Assembly: GCA_028023455.1 (NCBI GenBank)
Contig: JAQFVV010000021.1
Location: forward strand, 2,532,351-2,596,350
Length of the DNA: 64,000 bases
Source: Epiperipatus broadwayi
Taxonomy: Eukaryota > Onychophora > Udeonychophora > Euonychophora > Peripatidae
Direction: 5' to 3'
Shown here: piece after piece, positions 10,919 through 22,526 of the stretch
How the letters are laid out: each line of letters begins with the position of its first letter
Numbering within the stretch: the stretch's first letter is position 1
Made by a program: the position numbers and the translations under genes
Notes under the pieces: generated by a model
Databases searched by the model: none
The model's input: the letters and a program-made list of their open reading frames with translations, nothing else
Told to the model about the DNA's origin: nothing

Positions 10919-11095
10919 ATCAAACCAAGATTATGATTTGAAAAACAATGTGCAACCTCAGACATTTAATTTGTCTCATATCTGTTCTTAATCTGACCAA
11001 AGGATTAAGTAGTACTGTGATCAAACCAAGCTTATGATTTCCAAAACAACATGCGATCTCAGCCATTTCATTTGATTCATAGCTGTTCTCATGCA
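10919..11095 (+). repeat. Second tandem duplication, ~102-bp unit
   Basis: 'atcaaaccaagattatgatt' at 10919 and 'atcaaaccaagcttatgatt' at 11021 begin two copies that continue through 'ctcagacatttaatttg'/'ctcagccatttcatttg' to 'tctgttctt'/'gctgttctc'. It abuts the 130-bp duplication and may be part of the same larger unknown element. Confidence 0.65.
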
Positions 11096-11427
11096 AACAT
11101 GTCTTTGTGTGTGACTTGTGTAAAATGGTGCTTAGCCTGACTCTTTTGCAATTGTTTTCATATTTCATGGTGTAGGGAAGTGCAGGGATAAGCTTACAAT
11201 TATGAGTATGCACTAGTATATCAGTCAAGGTGTAATATCACTATTATGAAGGCATATTACAACAGTTCTGTCCAGTTGCATTCCAAACACCCTCACAATA
11301 TATGGTAGTGATCTGTTAAGTATGCACATTTGCATAATGTTGCAAAGCACATCATTGGGCCATAATATTGGTGTGCAATGCCATTTAAGCCTGCAATGGC
11401 TAATATAAGCAAAATGTTCTATAGACC

Positions 11428-11520
11428 ATACACTTTCTATGCAAAATCACAGAAATATTGGGCCATTGAAGGGCATATTTCTTTGCATTTGCATAGAAAG
11501 TACACCCTCATATGGTTTCA
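11428..11520. repeat. Short inverted repeat
   Basis: 'cactttctatgcaaa' (about 11430-11446) is mirrored by 'tttgcatagaaagt' (about 11485-11502), with extra outer similarity (ccata / tatgg). Possible small foldback or TIR relic. Confidence 0.45.
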
Positions 11521-11987
11521 ACATGCTAAGAGAAGACTATCATGGATAATTTAGTGAAAAGATTTTTTTTAAATTTCAGACTTATAAATTAACTATTTAA
11601 CTTTAATTGCAAATTTAGGCATTTGAAATAATGTCATATGCAATAGATATTCTTCTCACCATGTAATACCTGTTTTCATAAGGCAGATCTTCTGTATGCA
11701 TACTATACACATATACAGCCATAGTAACTTTGTTTGTGCTTCTTTTCATATAAATGAATCAGCATATATATAAAATCATAGCATGATAATCTTTCAGTTT
11801 TCTAGATAGCACTGGAAACTCTCAGTAAACTGGTCTGGTATAATCGTGCCCTGATAAAAATAGTATATTGACTTATTGGCAATTTTGGAAAATATATATA
11901 TATCAGGTAAACTGTCAGTCATCCCCATTAAGTCTTTATAGTTTGATAAATGTCATTCACGGAAGCGGCATAGTATACAAAAATGGG

Positions 11988-12142
11988 CTATGAAACACAG
12001 AAAAGCCAGTCCTTATTTCCTGCCAGTTCAAACTTGACAATCGTGAGGCTAGCAGCAGCTGGCTTGCACTCTATATCTGGCTTCTCGTTATGACTTCTAT
12101 AATCTTTTTCTTTCAAACCCACTTTTTGTAGTCTATGGTAGA
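11988..12142 (-). pseudogene. Unidentified open segment, possible decayed transposon ORF
   Basis: The - strand is open for about 50 codons ending at a TAG (11988-11990), including KEKDYRSHNEKPDIEC and TIVKFELAGNKDWLFC. G+C content and amino-acid mix are more protein-like than the surroundings. I do not recognise the family. No clean splice sites were seen, so an old transposon coding scrap is as likely as a host exon on the - strand. Confidence 0.35.
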
Positions 12143-14463
12143 ATTTGAAAACACAATAATTAATTTTTTCATTATTTTGTTAAAAAATAAACAAGTTAAT
12201 GACTCCTTCCACTTCACAATAGTCTAAACTGAATTTTATCTAAAAAAAAAATTAATATTTTAAACAAAGACAGTATATTATACTTTATTTGTCAATAGTA
12301 ATTTTATTTAAAAACAATTCCTACTTAATCAAATGAAAAATATATAGGTGACCTTTATAACTACTGGTATTATTTATTATAACATGAAAACAAGCTTGCT
12401 TTAGATTTTTTTTTAATTATCAAAATCAGAATTAAATAAACAGTAAAGATCTTTTTATATGTTTGATTTAAAATATATGTTATTCCAATGAATATATTTT
12501 AAATAAATATATATAAAAATGTTTGAGTTTATTTCTACTTTTCATTTAAACTTGATATATATTATAACCATTTGGCTATATTTCTATATTAAAAATAATA
12601 ACAGATCTTCATTTAACTAAATATTTCAAGTCCCAATAGAATAGAATGAGAATTTTCAAACATTAAATTTGTTAAATAATATGATTTTGAGATAGTTTAA
12701 TGAGTTATAAATAATTGTAGATGGGAGAGAAATTTATAAAATAATGTAAACACATTTTTTTATTTCTCTCTCTTTAGTAATTATAATTAATTAGTAGTTT
12801 TAATTTAAACTATAAAAATGTACTAAGAGGAAAAAAATTATCTTTTTTGTAAATTATTTAATAGATATGAATTTTAATCTTAAAAGAGAGATAAAGTTTC
12901 ATGTTTAATAGTATTTTAAAAGAAAATGGAAAAATATGATTTTAATACTTTTGGTAAATTTTATTTTTAATTAGAGTTGTTGTTTTTTTCCTTTTTTCTT
13001 TATCTTTCATCATTACAAAAAAAAAAATCAGTGCAATTAACTGATTATCTTAATTAGAAAGAACTGTCAATAATTTTACGATGTTAATTTACATTCTTGT
13101 CTTGTTTTTCAATGTATATAATTAAGGAGGAAAATATCTAAATAGTTGTGTTTATAAAAATATATCTAATTCTTTGTTATAAAAATTGTCATGTTGGAGA
13201 CAGATTGTAATTGGCTTCTAGGCAAGATTGTTCTAGAAAAAATAATATGGGTGTGAATAACTGAAACGATGTAAGTGTCTGGTAAAATAAATTTCTTGTC
13301 TAATTGTTGAAGAGGACAGTAGGAGAAAAGAAGTTTCTGATCTAGCTGAAAGCTGAAGTCTTTAACATGTTGTTGAACAGTACATCAGAAATATTAACCA
13401 AGCTGTTGATAGAACAGCAAAAGTCTTAAATAACCCTTTCACATCTTTTAAGTTCAGTCATAAAAATGGTCTCTACAATTAAAACCATTTGCTAAAGTCA
13501 TTTAAATGTTAGACACCATGTTTCTTTATGTAATATGACCTTCTCTGGAATACAAAGTAGAGAAGTTGCCCCCTAAAGTAATCTGCAATCTTGTCTTCAA
13601 TCAAAAACATGAATGTCTCTGTGTATTAGGCTTGGAAATTTTAGTGGAAAGAAATGGATAAAATACATTGTTGATTAATCTGAAAATATTACATATCAGG
13701 AAAAAGACAAATTAATTCTGTTCATGTGTAGAAGCTTTCAAAAAGAAAATTCATATAGAAATTATAACTGGAAAAAAGAATTCCACATAAGAATCAAACC
13801 ATGGTTAAAGGTATTTTTGTGTGCACACTGTCTTTTTACCAATAGGAAAAAAATCTTATAATAAAGTAATATTTTTTTTGTAAGAATTTATAATTTTACA
13901 TATTTTTTAGTGTTGTGAAACTTTTTTTTAGTCCATTCAATTTTTTTCTTAAAATTATAAAGTTTTTTTTTTTAATTTAATTTTTTTTTAATTATAATTT
14001 AATTCTTGAAACATGTTTTTTTCTGTTTCATTCATTTTTCTTTTCTAAAACCTAACCAAAAGATTAATTAAGCTAAGTCAAAGATTGTGATCTTTGATTT
14101 TTTTAAAAATATTGGATTTTCAAATTTTTAGTTACTTTAAACAAATAACTTATTGAATAGCTAAAATTATGTACTATCATGTCAGTTTTTTATTATTATT
14201 AATTAATTAATTATTAAATAATTGTTTTAAAATATTTTTAGGCTTTATTTTTTCCAACTCCTGTTACATGAGTTGACAGTATGTTTGACTTTATTACATG
14301 TCAGCTTATTATTCTAGTGTTTTTTTTTATTATCCCACTAAAACTATGTACTTATAGCAGGGTATGTCTATGAATTACTTAAAGTGATTTAGAATAAGCT
14401 TCCTGAGCTAGATTAGAGTATAACCATTAGTTGTAGGGATTAGAAATTTATGCTTAGCTTTAT
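12143..14463. other. AT-rich DNA without recognised genes
   Basis: Mostly T/A runs. A slightly more complex stretch at about 13190-13640 has no open frame of note and no copy elsewhere in the window. Confidence 0.45.
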
Positions 14464-14895
14464 GGACGTCCACTTGATGATGCTATTATTACTTGTCTAA
14501 TGCTGTATGGTGCAAAAGATATATTCTTTAAAGACCATGCACTAAACTTTACTTTAGTATTAATTAAAAATTAAGTTTATAATTGGACAGTACATTAATG
14601 GTATTAAATGGCCAGGGCAGTGATGATGATCATATCCCAGCATTATTTTTTATTGTTGTATTTTGATGGATTAGCACTTAAGTGTGTGCATTCAAATTTT
14701 TGTATTGTATTCCTGCCTTAAGTTTGGCAGTGGCTATAAAATAACTTGGTTTATAGTGGACCCATTTCAAATCCAGTGATAAGATTGATTGTTGATTTTT
14801 AGTGTTGATCATTCATGATGATGAATGATTCTTCTTATTATTTGTAATGCTGGCTGAACTTATACTTAATTTTTTGCTGATCTCTCATGATGATG
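14464..14895 (+). repeat. Dispersed unclassified repeat R2, copy 2
   Basis: Inverted relative of 8770-9222, about 5.3 kb away. It keeps 'aaagaccatgcactaaa', 'gatggattagcac', 'agtttggcagtggcta', 'tagtggaccca' and 'ttttttgctgatctctca'. Confidence 0.6.
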
Positions 14896-15938
14896 TTCTT
14901 TCCTTTTATATTTAATTTTATATTGTGTTTATTTGGGATTGGTCAGGCATAATGTGGTGTATTGTTACAAAGAGCTATGCAATTGTGGAACCTTGTAACT
15001 TCAGATTTTCCCTTAATAACCCCTTTATTTTCCATACTATTACAGAATATGCATGCACATACTACTATGTTGTTATATGCCATAAGACATAACTATCTCA
15101 ATACATTAGTATTCATAACCAATAGTCTCCACATGGAATCAACTTTAAACTGTATAAACTCTTTTATGAAAACAAATTATGAATTTTTTTGTAGGTATAA
15201 ATTTAACTACTATATCTTTGTAAAGAAATGCTTGAGAGGTTTTTATACTACCAATACCAACTATTTGAATGTTATTTTTTTTTATCTATATGAACCAAAC
15301 TTATTAACTTCATTTAATAATAAGCAGAAAAAACTAATAATGTTATAAACAATGTTTTGTTTCGTCTCTTTTTTTTTAAATTTAATTCAAAATATAGAAA
15401 CAAATACTACACAGTAAATTATTTAGGACGTTATTTTTTGTAAGAAGATATAAAATGAACGAGAATAAATATATAAAAAATTGTTTATATTTTTTTAAAC
15501 TTTTTATATTAAGTTATGGAGTTAACTGAATTGAAACTGGAAATATGAAAACCATGGGGAAAAATTATCTAGCGAAATTATTTTATTATTTATTATAGAA
15601 CTATCAACAGAGAATCAATATAAGACAGATTGTTATAGCTGTTGTTATAATTATTATCATCATCGTCATCGTTTTAAATATTAAGAACTTCACAATATTT
15701 TTTCATCGTACTCATGACCTAGGTTCGAACTTGTGTTATGTAAATTCAAATCACAAGTAGCTAAATAATTATTTTGTTAACTCTTTACTTCTTTTTTGTT
15801 AGGTCATCGATTCAGTTCTATTCATTAATTATGGTTAAAAAATCAGAACTGAAGGAGAAATGTAGTTTATTAATTGCTGTTATATAATAATATTTTATTT
15901 AAATTAATCGTTATTAATTTACTTTTATCCTCCCATAG

Positions 15939-16068
15939 CACAAAGACCAACTATTGTGAGCCTCTTATGTCATTTGTGTCTGTGCACGTTGGTGCAGTGA
16001 CAGATTGTTCAACTCTGTTCATGTTTGCCTCCAGTACTCAACATTCTTCTGGTTATCTGTACAGTTAA
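15939..16068 (+). other. Weak candidate terminal exon
   Basis: A pyrimidine-rich stretch and TAG (15937-15938) precede a segment that is open after one leading base for 42 codons (KTNYCEPLMSFVSVHVGAV near its start) to a TAA at 16066. One leading base is the phase needed after the 6173-6260 exon, and an AATAAA follows at about 16189. The peptide resembles nothing I know and has no donor site, so chance is a real alternative. Confidence 0.2.
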
Positions 16069-16749
16069 TCACTCAATTATTTGCTTTAATGTTATAGAAG
16101 AGTGGCAGATTCTGAAGAATTGATATTCGTGGATGATTGCTACATTTATGTCATTTATGTTGCTTGGACTTTTTATGAACTCACAATTAATAAACATCTC
16201 AATTTCTTATTTATCTTATTAGTCATCTTTTTGCATTCATTATTATAATGAAATTGTGTGTTTGTGCAATGGTACTTTCATTTTGTCTTATTTGTATCTC
16301 TCTTTTTTTATATATTTGGAATAATCATTTATTACTTTCTAAAATGAAAACACAAAATCATGACTTTGAATACTAAAATTTTAAAAAATTAGAATAATCA
16401 GAAGTGGTTCATATATAGTCCTTTAAATACTTATACAATTACAAATGAGTTTAAAAATAGGTCAATAACAATTAAATACTTCTGTATGGCTAGTTACTTG
16501 GGAAATTACATCAAGTTTGAGGACTCAGGTGCAGGATGGGCACCGTAATTCTGTTTGATTGATCAAACTGATCTATTTGTGATTTTTACTTATCTGAAAA
16601 TAAATTATGAAGCTTTTAGCTTTGAATCCATTTTTTCATATACAGTGCTGAAGCACATAAAGTGTTATATTTGTTTAGTATCATAATAAAACTAGTATAT
16701 TAATATGTTTATCAATTCAGCCTGATCATTTTACAGTGAAATAAAAAAG
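16069..16749. other. No gene recognised
   Basis: AT-rich; nothing beyond the AATAAA near 16189. Confidence 0.4.
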
Positions 16750-16957
16750 GAAATGTTGGCTTCTAGAGACAAGGTGCATTAGACTCAAAAGATCCATGTG
16801 TACTGCTTGCAGATGCTAAGTTCCTCACTGATGAGCCATAAGCATAAAATTAGTCCAAGAATATTGGATAAGACAGCATTGAATGTGATTTATTGGGGAC
16901 CATCTCCTGGCATCTATTGATTATTAAAGTTTACACTAGATGGCATAATCATTAAAA
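16750..16957 (-). mobile_element. Foldback element FB-A, degenerate
   Basis: Diverged relatives of the FB-A centre ('aagttcctcactgatgagcc', 'attagtccaagaatattgga') and right arm ('ggcatctattgattattaaa', 'acactagatggca'). Ends are not preserved. Confidence 0.5.
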
Positions 16958-18147
16958 GATAAAAAGAATTGTTAACTTTATGCTTGAGTTGTAAATAAAA
17001 AAAATAATATCTCAATGATATTGCACCATACTTTTTTAATTTCTTTTGATTTTATGAAAGGAAGAATATTGCTGTTTATGTTTAAAATCAGGTAAGATTG
17101 TATGTTTACCTATAAAAATTCTCATTTTGTGTATATTGTGGGATGATTTATTAGGTTGACTATGAGTTAGTTTATTGCAGAATTTTTAATCTTACTTAGA
17201 AATTTTTTAGTTGACTGAAAATCTGAAACATCACTATTGTAAAAATCATAGACATAGCAAATAAACACACAACTCAATACCTGTAAATCACTTTTCCTTA
17301 ACTTAAAATTGAATAAAATATTTAAAAGAGAGTTAATATTTGTGCATTTTATCATAATATTAATGCTTGATTTAATCTCCTATTAATATTTAGTGTAGAG
17401 TAGGAGATTTAGAGGCTAAAGATTTGACCGAACATCTCATGTCTTTCTCTACATACCATCTAACACATAATTTCAGCACCATGCCTCAATCTATTTATTC
17501 TATACCAGAATTAGTTATTGTGTGATCATTAGATAGTAGCACTACTATATCAACAAACCCAAATTAGTTTTTGATTATAGCCTTCTTCTGAGATGATTAA
17601 ATCAAAAGCTCATTGAAGTAGATCATAAATATTCCAGAAAATTATACATAAAGATTTTTTTAACTGATTCTCTTCTAGTTGATATAAAAAACTCAGCTGG
17701 TCAATTGAATAGAATTATTTGCTTTACCCCATTGTCTAGGATCTTGAACACTACATTACTATGATATCACATGCAATTAGTCAAGAGTTTCTCTATAATA
17801 TAAGCAAAAATTGTTTGAGTTATCACATCTACCATCAATATATATGCCAATACTTTAACAAATAAAAGTATCTTCAGAAATTTTGTTGCAAAAGTTTCAT
17901 CCAGTTATAAATAGATGGTTAGCAGAAACTTGAAGAGGTTTTAAAGAATCAATAAACACATTGCAGTGCAATTGCAACAAAGTGTCAAAAACCCAAAAGT
18001 TATATATTGCCTTTATTAATTAGGTCAAACATGTTTATGGTATTATTTGAAATTATTTAGGTGTCCAATTAAATTTAGTTTTATTATACAGTTTCTACAT
18101 CATAAAATAAAGAATGTGTTATACTTACAAGTAAGGAATTCATAGAG
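16958..18147. other. No gene recognised
   Basis: AT-rich DNA without shared repeat families or exon-like segments. Confidence 0.4.
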
Positions 18148-18348
18148 TCAAAACTCTCCATACAGTTGTGCCACTTAGTGCAGGCCAGAGTAATCAATGT
18201 ATGCAGAAAGGTTTGTGCATAAAATCCATATCTAATGGCTACTCATCCAATATCCCCTCATTAGTTTCTAGCTGGGGAGTTTTGCCTATGTAAAAAACAG
18301 CTTGTGTAAGCATAAGGAATAGTGATTATGTGATGTTTGATGGTTTAA
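18148..18348 (+). mobile_element. Foldback element FB-A, internally deleted
   Basis: The left arm ('caaaactctccatacagt', 'agagtaatcaatgtatgcag', 'ctcatccaatatcccc') jumps directly to the right terminus ('gtgattatgtgatgtttga', TGG, then TTAA at 18345-18348). The centre and most of the right arm are missing. Confidence 0.75.
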
Positions 18349-19340
18349 CAAGTAGGGATTTTGCAGCATTTGGAATAAAAACTGATGTTAAACAAGGATA
18401 CATGTTTTCTCCAACATTGCCTTTGGAATTATTTATAGAAAGCTTACTAAAAGAGGTATCAATATGTGATATAGTTTTGATGGTGAAATTTTTCTCTTAA
18501 AATGGTTAAAATCAAAATCAACATCTTTATCTTTTTGGATTCTGGATTTAAAGTGTGTTGATGGTTGTGATATTTTGCCAATTCAAAAAACAATTGATGA
18601 TTGAATGCAACATTTAATGTTCAAAAACATTTAGTTTTCTATCAGTCAGTAATAGAATAAAAATTCTCAGAAATGTTTAGCTTAATTAGTTATCACCTTG
18701 AGAATGTAAACCAACTTAAATACCTTAGTCATTTTATAAGTAGAAAGGTGAAACTAGATGTTGAGACACAATACAAACTCAAATGTGCTATCAATGTTTT
18801 TTAACAAGTTAGAATGTAGGATATTTCTATGTAATGAAATAACTACATGAACTAAACTAGTTGTATTTAGAGCTGTTATTTTACCTAATTTCTTGTAATT
18901 AAATAAGTGCTGGCCAATCTATCAATTCACTATAAAGATGTTAAGAGTTTTATTTAAGGATACTCCATTAAATTTTAAAAATACAATGACATGATCCTAA
19001 AATCAATCTATATGCTTTTCAACATGGTGGATGTGTATGATAGAATTCACTATTATAAAGTCACACTTTCATTGGATGAGACAAGTAAAACAAATGATAA
19101 ATGGTGGATTTCTTAAGATGTTTTATTGTGAACATGAGTGTAGCTTCTGTGGGAGAAGATGACCCTCTCTTTGTTATAAAAATTGTCTCAAGGAATTTTA
19201 AAAGAACACTCTAACCAATTGAGTTAGAAGTGCGATATTATTTTCATTGGCAAAATAAGGTAGACTAGGGAGGTACAATTAGATATAGTGTTGAAGTATT
19301 TTCAAGATAAAAGTTTACTGCTAAAAAAATTAAAAATTAT
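18349..19340 (+). pseudogene. Decayed non-LTR reverse transcriptase, C-terminal half
   Basis: Broken frames preserve several RT landmarks in order. FGIKTDVKQGYMFSPTLPLELF (about 18370-18435) is the 'GvkQGc.lSP.LF' block. ENVNQLKYLSHFISRK (about 18700-18750) is the 'FkYLGs.i' block, followed by a '.lDveTQYKLKCAINVF' stretch like the 'd.eI..Ri..A...f' region. Later pieces fit the C-terminal 'GrPk.RyKD.lK..L' region. Many stops and indels show it is long dead. It abuts the TTAA end of the FB-A copy. Confidence 0.6.
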
Positions 19341-19415
19341 CATCTAATATAAAAACAGAAAAGGCAACGAGCATGTTCCACATGTGAAGTAGTCGTTGCT
19401 CCCAGATTAATATAG

Positions 19416-19600
19416 TACAACTACTCAAAAAAAAAGTGCAGTCATTTCAACTCCAAGGCAAAATAAAAAAAAAGGGACAAAAACTGCCCTAGAAATGAAT
19501 TTTGCAATGGCTATATAAATTCATTTCTAGGGCAGTTTTCCCTCTTTTTTATTTTGCCTTGGAGTTGAAATGGCCGTACTTTTTTTTAAAGAAGTTGTTA
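19416..19600. mobile_element. Near-perfect hairpin (MITE-like foldback)
   Basis: Left arm 19416-19500 and right arm 19519-19600 are inverted copies (CAACTAC-ctc..., ATTTCAACTCCAAGGCAAAA, ACTGCCCTAGAAATGAAT) around an 18-nt loop. The outer ends lie in TA-rich DNA, so a TA target duplication cannot be separated from background. Transcribed, it would form a ~80-bp duplex. Confidence 0.75.
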
Positions 19601-20289
19601 TATATATATGTATATTCTTACATAAATCTTTGACATTATTATTTTTTTTTTACAAAACTTTTTTTGATATAAAATAAACTTTATTAATTACAAATTATGT
19701 ACAAATATTAACATATGTATAAGAGGAAATTTTTATTTTATTTTTTTATATATCATAATTTTTTTTTACAAAACTTGTTTTATTCTAAATTATAATAATT
19801 AATTCATTATATTTTCATAATAATTTATTTCTTTTTAAAAAAAATAAACATGTTTGTAATTTAAATAGGTAAATTAAAATACGTACATATCTTTGATATT
19901 ACTACAAAAGTTATTGAGCTAGATATGAAGTTTTAATTTCACTTTTTATATTTACATCTATCTTTTCTAAAAATGAGGGAATTTTTATAAGGTTTGATAA
20001 CATTTTGAATATTAAATTGTTTTGTTTTACACCTAATAAAAATTTTGTACGGTTGTACATAAAAATTTAAATATAATTAACTAATGTTATAAAGAAAATA
20101 TTATGATTTCGAACAGATTCACAAAACTATATTTATTCAATAATTCTTTATCATATATGTATGTATGCGTGCATGTGACAAATTAGCAACGTATCTAATA
20201 ATATTTGCAAATAAGTATTTGTTTATCAGCATCACCATTTTCCATTATTATTAGTTCACTGAAAAATGAAGATATCTCCATGTTTAATC

Positions 20290-20990
20290 CCAGTTTTTAT
20301 CTCTAATCTCTCTACTCTACATCATGACAGCACACTTCCTTTTTTATCTAACTATCTCACAAATGGCCTTTTTCTAGGCCTTTTAAATTTTTTGGAATCC
20401 AATTTAACATGTCAATAATCCGTCTATTATCATCTCTTATAACAATGTATCCATCTTAATTCCACTTTAATCTCTTAATTCTTTCAATGTTATTAATAGC
20501 ACCTTTTGATTTCTCACCCATTTATTTCATTTTTAATCACTTCTTGTTACTCCCAACATACATCTCTCTATACTTCTTTGAGCGATCTGAAACCAAGTCT
20601 CAAATACATAAGTAAAACCTTCTAAAACACATTTATTAAAAATCTTTTTTTTAAAAAAAATAGGCATATTTCTTCTTAATATTAAGTTATTTCTACAAAA
20701 AGCACTCCAACCAAGTTTTATTCTATGATTTATATCACCCATTATGTTTCCATCTGTTTTAGCAATCTGACAGTTAGTAATTTCTTCTAACTTATCATTA
20801 TCAATATTTACCCTTTCTTCTTTTGAGAAAATCCATCAAATATTAGTCTTTTTGACATTTACCTTTAGTCCTACTTTCTTACTTTCATCTGATAAGTATT
20901 TCAACATTTCCTGAAGCTCTGAAGCATTTTTTACAAAAGCAATTACATCATCTGTAAAATCTAGATGTCTGAAATAATATCCATTCAAGT
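20290..20990 (-). pseudogene. RTE-like LINE, RT palm to C-terminus, decayed
   Basis: Read on the - strand it starts with HLDFTDDVIAFV, the RT motif C with the catalytic DD pair (about 20948-20965), followed by LQEMLKYLSDESKKVGLKVN, a stop-interrupted linker, DGNIMGDINHRIKLGWSAF, the CVLEGFTYVFETW block and ERCMLGVTRSD. The order matches the C-terminal third of RTE/BovB-like proteins. The 3' part (toward 20290) is more decayed. The copy is 5'-truncated at about 20990. Sister copies are at 28015, 28830 and 43815. Confidence 0.75.
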
Positions 20991-21527
20991 GTTTTTCAAA
21001 TCAAAAATGTTTGTTTGGTTATACATAAAAGGTCTGACAATTAAGTTCATTAAATATTCCTTAAAAACTGTTCCTTACTTCATCACTGAATATCACTATG
21101 GTTATCTTCAAACTATTTCTCTTGGTAAGATACACATCAATGTCAGTGTCTAGTCCATCCTTAAAAGCAATTTCGGAGTTCCTTTTCTTGGAATGACCAT
21201 CAAAGATATTGTCATATTACCCTTGATGTTGTCATTATTCTGGATAAAGAAAAAAGTCAACAGGATCAGATCACATGAATGGTGGTGAGGTAATCCAATA
21301 GTTATTTAATTTACTGGCTAAAAATTCCATAACACTAATTCAAGCTCTGGCAGTCTTACAATGGCACACAAACTATCTAACAATCATAATGATTCCCATT
21401 CAGCAAGTCATCAATATAACATCATGAACATAGCTATGTGATGCTGATCTTGATAAGTTGTTTGTACAGTGTTGCTAAAGTATGTGTCAATTGGCAAGTT
21501 TGTGAACTTAATTATCAGATCTGATAG

Positions 21528-21632
21528 GTAAGCATTGTTAGCTGAGAGGTCAGCACAGCAACCTTGCAAGCAAACAGTTGGTTGCAGATGGTTACTGCAG
21601 ATTCGCCTCCTAGCCGATGCTATGACATATGG
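21528..21632 (+). repeat. tRNA-derived SINE-like element
   Basis: TAGCTGAGAGGTCAGCACAG (A-box-like), then CAGATTCGCCTCC (B-box-like) and GATGCTATGACATATGG plus an A run. Best + strand copy of the 6855/47341 family. Confidence 0.75.
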
Positions 21633-21840
21633 AAAAAATATATATACCTAAATAAAAATTAATATATATATATATGTATTTTAAAAAAATAAGTTACAAT
21701 GTGAGCTATGTATATCTTACTCACTTGAAGAAAAGTGAATTAGATATTTCCAAAATTGCATCAAGTGTGTGAGTGAGATCTGGTCTGACTTCTGAGACTG
21801 AGGAATGGTTATGATAGAATTGAGCTAAGGTAAAAGATGC

Positions 21841-21842
21841 AT

Positions 21843-21913
<71 letters not shown>

Positions 21914-21914
21914 A
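21841..21914. repeat. Double (TA)n array
   Basis: Two TA arrays separated by a short 'atcaat' spacer, giving a perfect potential cruciform. Open frames across it are only poly-Ile/Tyr artefacts. Confidence 0.9.
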
Positions 21915-22109
21915 CTAGTGCCTTAAAAATGTTATGTGGCTGTTGAAAAATCATAACATTTTTATTCAACATTACAAAATTATTTTCAAATATTCATGTA
22001 TAACAGTCAAAAGTAATGCAAATCAAAGAAATTGAATTTCATTCTTAATATTTTGAATATCCAACCTTATAAGAACTTTTTTATTTCTAGAAAAGATTTA
22101 AAACAGTTT

Positions 22110-22425
22110 TTAAATAATCCATTGCAGGCTAAAGGCTTCTCCAATAGCTCTTTCTAGAAAAACATTGAAGAGAAAAAAAGCATTCATTCACGTTGCTAAT
22201 TTCCTGGTGCTAACATTTTGTTTTTCACTCTTGATTTACTCATTAACTAAAAATAGTTTGACACCTCTGACAACTAATATGAAATGTCAACATGGCTTAA
22301 CTAGGGCTAGCTACCTGGAAAAAATGTTCTAAATCTGATAACAAACCTCTTAAGTTGGTTCAATCCAGATTTAAACTTAGGCTATCAGTATGCAGATAAA
22401 AGTACTACCATTATGTCAAAAGACC
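22110..22425 (-). repeat. tRNA-derived SINE with a LINE-like 3' end
   Basis: On the - strand the head reads TGACATAATGGTAGTAC (A-box-like) then AAGTTTAAATCTGGATT (B-box-like). The other end, AGCCTTTAGCCTGCAATGG, resembles the terminus of the RTE-like LINE at 28050 (AGACATTCAGCCTGCAGTGG). A shared 3' end is how SINEs recruit a partner LINE's reverse transcriptase. A further tail-only relative is at 31630. Confidence 0.55.
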
Positions 22426-22426
22426 C

Positions 22427-22427
22427 A

Positions 22428-22473
<46 letters not shown>

Positions 22474-22484
22474 TATATCTATTG

Positions 22485-22525
<41 letters not shown>
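22427..22525. repeat. Double (TA)n array
   Basis: Two TA arrays around a GCATATATCTATTGT spacer. Confidence 0.9.

Positions 22526-22526
<1 letters not shown>

Noticed and set aside
13190-13640. Possible retroelement coding remnant
   Set aside because: Slightly higher complexity but stops in all frames and no recognisable motif order.
14962-15348. 128-codon + strand open frame
   Set aside because: Leu/Asn/Tyr-rich composition mirrors local AT content, with no domain, splice context or homologous copy. Chance is likely.
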